From Gracilariopsis chorda (Eukaryota; Rhodophyta; Florideophyceae; Gracilariales; Gracilariaceae), in contig NBIV01000749.1 in NCBI GenBank assembly GCA_003194525.1, positions 1-22,653 of the forward strand: a DNA stretch of 22,653 nucleotides, given 5' to 3'. The position numbers and the translations under genes were made by a program. The notes below the pieces were generated by a model, which worked only from the letters and a program-made list of their open reading frames with translations, was not told where the DNA came from and searched no databases. Positions 18,648-22,653 of the stretch are shown one piece after another (positions within the stretch are counted from its first letter, which is position 1; every line of letters begins with the position of its first letter).

Positions 18648-19426
18648 TGTTGGCAGTAGTACATGTGCTGTCACTGAAAACCAAATGTTCCGGGGAGCAT
18701 GGGCGGTTTTGGAGGGTACCTCTGCAAAAGCACATATGCGCGTGTGCACGAACCCAACGTGAAACTGGCTTCTGATTGGCTACTGCAAATGTACATATGC
18801 AACGTGGTGCGTACAAGTGATATGGCATAACTGGATCGGTTGGACACACCCACGTGTCCAGCTACTACAGTGGTCACAGTGTACGTTGTGTGCAGGGGAT
18901 ACTGGTGAAGTGGTTGACACCTGGTACAAGTGGTACAGCAGTGGTTGGTACAATGGTAAGGTGCGCATGCACTGTCAACAGGTTTACACAGGCACGGGTA
19001 TATTGATGACGTGGGTGTTGTGTGCATTGCCACATGATGACATGGCACCAACACCACATGTTACGTGCCGATTTACCGTGACGTGTTGACTTACCGTGAT
19101 GGGTTGGCATGTGCTGGGGTGTGTTGGAGTCGTGAATTTGTGCCTTGTCATGGTCATGTGTATGCACGTAACTATTACGGAACGTTGGTGCGTTGGTGTG
19201 CGTTGATGTAATGAGGTTGTGCTGAGCTGGCTATGTCATGTTAGATGATGATTGGTAGTATTGAGTGTCCCTGCTTAGTGGTTTAGGTTTTACTTGTAGT
19301 TGGTGTTCCCGCGCAATTCGAGTTTAGAGTGGTATATAAGATGTGCCTGAAGGACCTCCAAGTAAATCCAAGCTAGAGCTGGCGAACTTCCCTTCCATCC
19401 CTTCAACTTCCTTTCAACTTTCAACA
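18648..19426 (+). repeat. LTR-A(+), 5' LTR of element A
   Basis: 779 bp, TGTTGGCAG to CTTTCAACA, inserted into LTR-B after GCTGT (18643-18647), the expected 5-bp target duplication. The U3 module is at 18723-18804 and TATATAAG at 19333-19340. The 18-bp repeats are present in diverged form. A primer-binding site follows, so this is the only LTR-A in the window with an internal region attached. Confidence 0.9.
19333..19340 (+). promoter_or_regulatory. LTR-A TATA box
   Basis: TATATAAG, about 90 bp before the LTR end. The block before it (TAGTATTGAGTGTCCC, then CTTAGTGG and CTTGTAGT) matches LTR-B. Confidence 0.65.
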
Positions 19427-19427
19427 C

Positions 19428-19440
19428 GTTATGGGCCCAG
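19428..19440 (+). other. Primer-binding site of element A
   Basis: GTTATGGGCCCAG begins 1 bp after the LTR end and matches the same initiator tRNA-Met arm as families B and C. It lacks only the first G. Confidence 0.8.
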
Positions 19441-20310
19441 CCCCGCTGACCGCTGCCGCTATCCCTTTCCGTATCATTCGTCTGTCGCGGCTCTCCCTCA
19501 CCGCCGTTCATCCGTTTCGCTGTTGTTGCCTCTTTCGTCGTTGCGTCGGGTGTCTTGATCTAATTGTTGGTCGGTGTTGGTCATTCTCCTTTGGTTTGCG
19601 TTCCTCCCTGAGGGCGTTGGGGTGGTAGTGGTTTGACGTTTACTTCCTATCGTTGTTGAGTTGGGCCTCCGTTGTTGCCCGTGTTGTCGATCGCTATCTA
19701 CTTTGTGTGTGACACTCCCTCTATCTTGTGTTTTTGTTATCCCGGAGTCGTTTGTCGGGTCGTATCCGTGAGGTCGAGTCGGTCTAGTTTCGAAGTCTGG
19801 GCTCCGTGATCGTGTGCTCAGCAGTTGTTTGTTTTTCGTGTTTCTCAATCATCATCTGGTGTCCAGTGCGACGAGCGGTTGATCCGGGTTACTTTGAGTG
19901 ATTCCAGGTATCCGGGGACGTGAGCCTGGCGGCTTGTACCAAAGCGGGTGTACTGTCGAGCGGCTTCCCACCGGTCCATTTGGACAGATAACGGTGACGG
20001 TCGTTAAGACCTGGTAAGTTCAGCGGGTGCATCTGTGGACGGGGTGCCATGGCGTACTGCGCTCGTGCGGGAGATTGAATTATTTGTTTTGATCCTGACT
20101 GCGTGTCGGGATTCTTGGGCTGTTGCGAAGATATTCCATAACGAGCTTTTGATCCGTGCATCTGACCCTTGGGCGTTTGTGCGGGGAGGCGACGTGGCGT
20201 AGGCTGACCTCCTTCTTAGGATCAGGCCGCGTGTGACTTTAAGTGGTTGCGCGTTAGCAGCGTACTTTGGTTGCCATAGTAGCTTCAGTTTCGAGGTCGC
20301 GCAAGTTCTT

Positions 20311-20517
20311 CCAAGAGTCCAGAAAGGGTTATACTTGGTGAGGGCATATCTTGGGTCATTAACCATCCTCTGGAAGCCTCGTAGAGAGCGACGCATCTTC
20401 TCCTCAGACGTAGGAGAGGGAAGACAGAAGAAGAAGTCTTGTACCCGGAGCATCTCCGGGGGCCAGGGGTCCGACACCCTAGGGTAGCGGAGGTAGTTTC
20501 TCCCGTCAGTGCGCCCG
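20311..20517 (+). ncRNA. Conserved structured leader RNA segment, family A
   Basis: CCAAG 20311-20315 with CTTGG 20334-20338; CCCGG 20444-20448 with CCGGG 20456-20460; AGGG with CCCT around GTCCGACA. CTAGGGTAGCGGAGGTAG and CAGTGCGCCCG follow. The paired changes relative to B (ACCAG/CTGGT and CCTGG/CCAGG) keep the helices. The proteins of A and B are far more different than this RNA segment. Confidence 0.6.
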
Positions 20518-20528
20518 AATTTGAAGTT

Positions 20529-20577
20529 TTGTTGTTGTTGTTGTCGTTGTTTTTGTTGTTATTGTTGTCGTTGTTGC
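20529..20577 (+). repeat. GTT-rich simple repeat
   Basis: GTTGTTGTTGTTGTC units with small interruptions, between the structured leader and gag. This is low-complexity DNA, likely to vary in length. Confidence 0.8.
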
Positions 20578-20646
20578 CATTTTTGTACTACTTAAGTGCC
20601 GTAGGTCTTTCATCGCACCTGTGCTGCTTGTTGACATCTACCAAGC

Positions 20647-21567
20647 ATGGATTCATTCGGTGGCATCAAGATTGAAAAGTTGGGCGAGGATAACTTCCAT
20701 ATATGGAAGCAAAAGGTTGAGTTGCTGCTTGCACTCAAGGACCTCGATGACCATCTTTAATCATCCAGGCCTACGGACGATGACGAGTTGTCAGCATGGA
20801 AGAAGAAAGACGCCAAGGCCAGGGCTTTTATTGGTCTCAGCATCAGTGATGAGCATTTGGACCATGTGAGGGATACCGAGAATGCTGCGGAAATGTGGAA
20901 AGCCATTTGCGATGTGTTCCAGCGCAAAACGCTGCTCAACCGAATCAATGCAAGACGTGCCTTCTACACAGCCAAGATGCGAGATGATGAGAAAATGTTA
21001 CACTTCATCAATCGTGTTCGTCATCTTGCATCGGATCTGAAGAGCATGGACGTAGTGGTTGAGGAAGAAGACATCGCTATGGCAATCCTATGTGGGCTAC
21101 CAGACCGCTTCGAACACCTCATTGTCGCTATTGACACCACGATTGGTGATCGTAAACTCGATTTAGAGTTTGTGAAGAGTCGTTTGCTGCAAGAGGAACA
21201 GCGAATGAACGATCGTGCCAAGGAGGAGTCCGGACGTGACACGGCTTTGGTCGGTGCGCAGTCACGAAAGGAGTCCATGGTGTGCTACTACTGTGGTAAT
21301 AAGGGGCATATCCAGAGAAACTGTTTCAAGAGACAACGTGACGAAGCTAGCAAAGAGCAGAGTGCTGCCGCAAACCCAGCTGTGCATACCGATTTCGGCA
21401 ACGAGAAACGAGGATGTGACAGTGACTCTGACTTTGTTTGTCTCATCGCGACAGGTTCTGTGGAAGAAAGTATCAGTGACTGGATCATTGACTCTGGTGC
21501 CACCACCCATATGACGTATGACGAGTCCATGTTTGACAGTTATAGCAAAGAGAGTCTGCCGGTGTGA
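20647..21567 (+). pseudogene. copia gag and protease start, element A, early stop
   Basis: The ATG at 20647 starts MDSFGGIKIEKLGEDNF and a typical gag head (HIWKQKVELLLALKDL). A TAA at 20758-20760 ends it after 37 residues. The frame then reopens and runs to 21567: KKKDAKARAFIGLSI, NRINARRAFYTAKM, FINRVRHLASDLK. The zinc knuckle is intact (CYYCGNKGHIQRNC, 21283-21324), and a protease start follows with an intact site (DWIIDSGATTHM, Asp at 21490). At KESLPV the frame hits TGA, and the protein continues in another frame. This gag belongs to a different copia lineage from B and C. Confidence 0.9.
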
Positions 21568-22412
21568 GTGTCGGCAATGACTCGAAGCTGGAGTCTCTTG
21601 GTCATGGCAGTGTCCACCTCGATCTCGCTGTTGAAGGGCGTAAGAGCAAGTGCCGGTTGGGTGAAGTAGTGCACGTACCGAATTTAAGGTATCATCTGCT
21701 GTCAGTATCTGCGATGTATGACCTGGGTGCGCGAGTGGTGTTTGACAAAACCAAAGTATGTGTATACAAAGGCAACACCATGATCGCCTAGGGCTGTCGA
21801 ATCAAAGGACTGTACTACCTATGTACCGCGATTGAAGTACCAGAAGACATGGACAACGCACTTGTGACTGACCTGTCACTATGGCATGCTCGAATGGCTC
21901 ATGTGAATGAGGATGGTATCAAACATATGGCTCGTAACGGTGTTGTGTCAGGGCTGAATGTGGACTTGAATCAATCGATGGATGTGTGTGACTCTTGTGT
22001 AGTGGGAAAATCTACACGTGCTCCAACTCCCAAGCAAGGGGGGGAATGGGCTTCGCACCCATTGGACCTAGTGCATTCGGAAATTTGTGGTCCAATCCAA
22101 GTAGGTTCGTTGGGAGGTTCACGCTACTTTGTCACATTCATCGATGATCACTCCCGTTTTTGCTTCTTGTACATGCTCAAGACCAAGGATGAGGTGTTCC
22201 ACGTGTTCGTGAAGTGGCTCAAGATGGTTCAAAATCAGAGTGACCGACATGTGAAAACCATCACCGCACGTGAGTCTGTGCTACATGCGTTACGCACAGA
22301 CAATGCTGGTGAATATGTGTCAAAGAAGTTTTCACAAGAGCTTGAACGTCACGGTATTGAACATCAGCGAACGGTGCCTTACAATCCACATCAGAATGGT
22401 CTGGCCGAGCAG
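21564..22412 (+). pseudogene. copia protease tail and integrase, element A, catalytic site altered
   Basis: Frame-shifted continuation: VSVGNDSKLESLGHG, then VVHVPNLRYHLLSVSAM, the protease C-terminus. A TAG at 21789-21791 follows, then an open frame to the window end. The integrase HHCC is present: His 21885, His 21900, Cys 21987, Cys 21996. The core motif reads LVHSEICGP with Glu (22080-22082) where the first catalytic Asp is expected. The second Asp (RTDNAGEY, 22299) and the Glu (22407) are exactly 35 residues apart. The integrase ends just after that Glu. Confidence 0.9.
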
Positions 22413-22653
22413 TGCAAACCAATGGACAGTCCCATGGACTCCGGTGCTGACCTCACTAAGGTAGAAGAGCCTCTGACGAACATCCCGTATCGTCAGGTGA
22501 TCGGTTGTCTGATATATCTCTCTGTTGGCGCTCGACCGGACATCTCTTTTGCAGTGTCCAAGCTAGCCAAGTATGTCGAGAAACCTGGAGAAACTCATTG
22601 GAAAAGCGGTCAAGCGTGTTCTGCGTTACCTCAATGGCACTCTCTCCCTCGGA
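22413..22653 (+). pseudogene. copia reverse transcriptase C-terminus / RNase H start, fused to integrase
   Basis: Immediately after NGLAEQ the same frame continues with SPMDSGADLTK, YRQVIGCLIYLSVGARPDIS and VSKLAKYVEKPGETHW. This is the region after the RT palm, leading into RNase H. The integrase C-terminus and most of RT, including the YVDD-type centre, are deleted. An extra A in the run at about 22600 then shifts the frame: the expected VKRVLRYLNGTLSLG is readable in another frame. The window ends here, so RNase H and the 3' LTR-A are not seen. Confidence 0.85.

Larger units (their letters stand above)
19441..20646 (+). other. 5' leader of element A, non-coding
   Basis: About 1.2 kb, nearly twice the length of the other leaders. 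Reading frames on both strands have no conserved protein that I recognise. The last 330 bp hold the conserved structured segment (20311-20517), followed by a GTT-rich microsatellite (20529-20577). The first 850 bp are pyrimidine- and GT-rich on the plus strand. I see nothing else there. Confidence 0.65.

Noticed and set aside
19428..19440. Initiator tRNA-Met gene fragment
   Set aside because: Only the 13-14 base anticodon-arm complement is present, on the strand expected for a primer-binding site and always at an LTR end.
19498..19848. 116-codon minus-strand frame in the element A leader, possible host gene
   Set aside because: Low-complexity Arg/Thr/Asn-rich product, no motif, lies inside the leader between the primer-binding site and gag.

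Overview
The window looks like a gene-free block of nuclear DNA from a retrotransposon-rich eukaryote. All coding sequence I can recognise belongs to Ty1/copia (Pseudoviridae-type) LTR retrotransposons, and I see no host gene, rRNA, tRNA gene or CRISPR array. The two gag/pol lineages resemble copia elements I associate with oomycetes (Phytophthora relatives). That is only a family-level impression, and I hold it at about 0.5.

Three LTR families are present; the letters are mine. LTR-A is about 778 bp, LTR-B about 809-814 bp and LTR-C about 725 bp. Each full LTR is followed by a primer-binding site matching the anticodon arm of initiator tRNA-Met (GTTATGGGCCCAG core), the copia-style half-tRNA primer. 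Layout: 1-391 LTR-A(-); 392-669 LTR-B(-) fragment; 670-2303 pol(-) fragment; 2304-5560 LTR-B(+) element with leader, gag, protease and a decayed integrase; 5561-6365 LTR-A(-); 6366-8308 LTR-C(-) element with the gag N-terminus; 8309-9002 gag C-terminus/protease(-); 9003-9472 LTR-B(+) fragment; 9473-10251 LTR-A(-); 10252-15413 a second copy of 392-5560; 15414-16191 solo LTR-A(-) with a 5-bp target duplication; 16192-16395 rest of the integrase(+); 16396-18647 LTR-B inserted into LTR-B, then into gag; 18648-22653 an LTR-A(+) element running off the window.

The large-scale event is a tandem duplication with a period of about 9.86 kb. It is best explained by unequal crossing-over between LTR-A copies. 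The LTR at 5561-6365 carries the left flank of one insertion and the right flank of another, as a crossover product should.

No element is autonomous. Gag carries a TGA inside its zinc knuckle, protease and integrase acidic residues are substituted, and no copy holds the catalytic core of reverse transcriptase. The non-coding parts are better kept. Three families with divergent proteins share a U3 module, the primer-binding site and a leader RNA whose stems show compensatory changes. Families B and C also share a 14-base palindrome that could act in RNA dimerisation. These shared cis-elements are the most interesting content of the window.
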